The position numbers and the translations under genes are program-made. From Celerinatantimonas diazotrophica (GTDB taxonomy: Bacteria > Pseudomonadota > Gammaproteobacteria > Enterobacterales > Celerinatantimonadaceae), in the NCBI RefSeq assembly GCF_004339545.1, contig NZ_SMGD01000012.1, forward strand, positions 62,001-126,000: DNA of 64,000 nucleotides, read 5' to 3'. Shown piece after piece: positions 63,283 through 64,000 of the stretch. Numbering within the stretch: the first letter of the stretch is position 1; the number at the start of each line of letters is the position of its first letter. The notes beneath the pieces were generated by a model. The model was not told where the DNA came from. It did no database searches and saw nothing but the letters and a program-made list of their open reading frames with translations.

Positions 63283-64000
63283 ATGGCCAATTTAGCACTA
63301 CAACAATTAACGAAAAGTTTTGATCAGAATACAGTTATCCATGGCATTGATCTGGCGATTGAAAATGGTGAGTTCATTGTTTTTGTTGGCCCTTCAGGAT
63401 GTGGCAAATCAACCCTATTGCGCATGATCGCTGGCTTAGAGGCCATTAGTGAAGGCTCACTTTTGATTGATGGGCAGGATATGACGGCGCGAAATGCTGC
63501 TGATCGGGGGATTGCGATGGTGTTTCAATCGTATGCGTTATATCCCAATATGAGCGTGCGGGCCAACCTGGCATACCCTCTGGAAATGGCGAAAAAGAAA
63601 AAAAATGAAATCACCCCCAAAGTGCTCGATGTCGCGCAAAAGCTACATCTGACGGAGCTCCTTGACCGCCTTCCTCGAGAGCTTTCTGGTGGGCAACGCC
63701 AGCGCGTTGCAATTGGTCGGGCGATCATCCGAGAGCCTAAAATATTTTTGTTTGATGAGCCGTTGTCTAATTTGGATGCGGAGTTGCGTTTGCAGATGCG
63801 TATTGAGATCGCTAAATTGCATGAAGCACTAGGCAATACCATGATCTATGTGACACATGATCAACTTGAAGCGATGACGCTGGCTGACCGAATTGTGGTG
63901 TTTCGCGATGGTCGCATCGAACAAGTGGGCAAACCACTTGCTATCTATCACGATCCCAATAATATTTTTGTGGCCGGTTTTATCGGTTCGCCACGGATGA
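63283..64000 (+). CDS. Carbohydrate ABC importer ATPase (MalK/UgpC type), partial
   Basis: The N-terminal 239 residues of a CUT1 ATPase; the frame is still open at the window end. Walker A is GPSGCGKST, the Q-loop [12 protein letters not shown], signature LSGGQRQRV, Walker [15 protein letters not shown] and the switch His in [10 protein letters not shown]. The regulatory OB domain lies beyond the window. It most likely energises the divergent MalF/MalG-type permeases, as no ATPase is in their operon. Confidence 0.93.
   Translation, partial: MANLALQQLTKSFDQNTVIHGIDLAIENGEFIVFVGPSGCGKSTLLRMIAGLEAISEGSLLIDGQDMTARNAADRGIAMVFQSYALYPNMSVRANLAYPLEMAKKKKNEITPKVLDVAQKLHLTELLDRLPRELSGGQRQRVAIGRAIIREPKIFLFDEPLSNLDAELRLQMRIEIAKLHEALGNTMIYVTHDQLEAMTLADRIVVFRDGRIEQVGKPLAIYHDPNNIFVAGFIGSPRM

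Overview
The window is chromosomal DNA of a gammaproteobacterium from the broad Vibrio/Aeromonas/Shewanella/enterobacterial radiation. RpoB, RpoC, EF-G, EF-Tu, CRP, OxyR and YheU are all close to their E. coli counterparts. Marker blocks are also in gamma order: rpoBC, tusDCB-rpsL-rpsG-fusA-tuf, mrcA/pilMNOPQ-aroK-aroB-damX-dam-rpe-gph, pabA-argD-astA-astD, and crp/yhfA-prkB-yheU. The genus cannot be fixed from sequence alone. Two EF-G paralogues (a Shewanella/Vibrio-type second copy) and a comA-E/hof-like short pilus cluster argue against Escherichia itself. I see no tRNA, rRNA, CRISPR array or complete insertion sequence.

Layout. 1-12.8 kb is the transcription/translation core: rpoB (partial), rpoC, ridA-tusDCB, and the str operon rpsL-rpsG-fusA-tuf with a clear promoter and internal hairpins. 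12.8-21 kb is accessory: yghU, a ybjX/DUF535 gene, uspA, a GFA-family gene, a second EF-G, and a DHA2-type MFS pump. Its intergenic gaps hold an IS3-type transposase scrap and an orphan terminator that may end a small RNA. 21-31.7 kb is export and stress control: an XRE regulator, the ybhGFSR-type ABC exporter with a divergent TetR (CecR-like) regulator, convergent oxyR and soxR, and an MFS pump behind a near-perfect SoxR box. 31.7-43.8 kb is the conserved cell-envelope block: PBP1A, PilM-Q-like DNA uptake/pilus genes, shikimate genes, damX, dam, rpe and gph. trpS, the usual last gene, is absent.

44-54.5 kb carries pabA, argD-astA-astD (arginine synthesis and the arginine succinyltransferase route), a ScrY-like porin under two matching LacI-type operators, a DUF1338/HglS-family gene, and ahpC-ahpF behind an OxyR-like site. 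54.8-57.3 kb is crp/yhfA/prkB/yheU. 57.7-64 kb is a carbohydrate locus: a cytoplasmic GH28 hydrolase and a CUT1 ABC importer on the minus strand, divergent from a GNAT acetyltransferase and the transporter ATPase, which runs off the window.

Cross-cutting signals. (1) A repeated decayed element with an inverted repeat resembling GGGGCTGTTGACC occurs at 45.2 kb and 50.9 kb, with a solo end at 29.3 kb. It encodes a shared peptide whose differences are partly synonymous. (2) One copy lies between a perfect ARG box and argD. (3) OxyR-type ATAG-N7-CTAT motifs lie before oxyR and ahpC, and a SoxR box before the MFS pump, so oxyR, soxR and ahpCF may form a local redox-response set.
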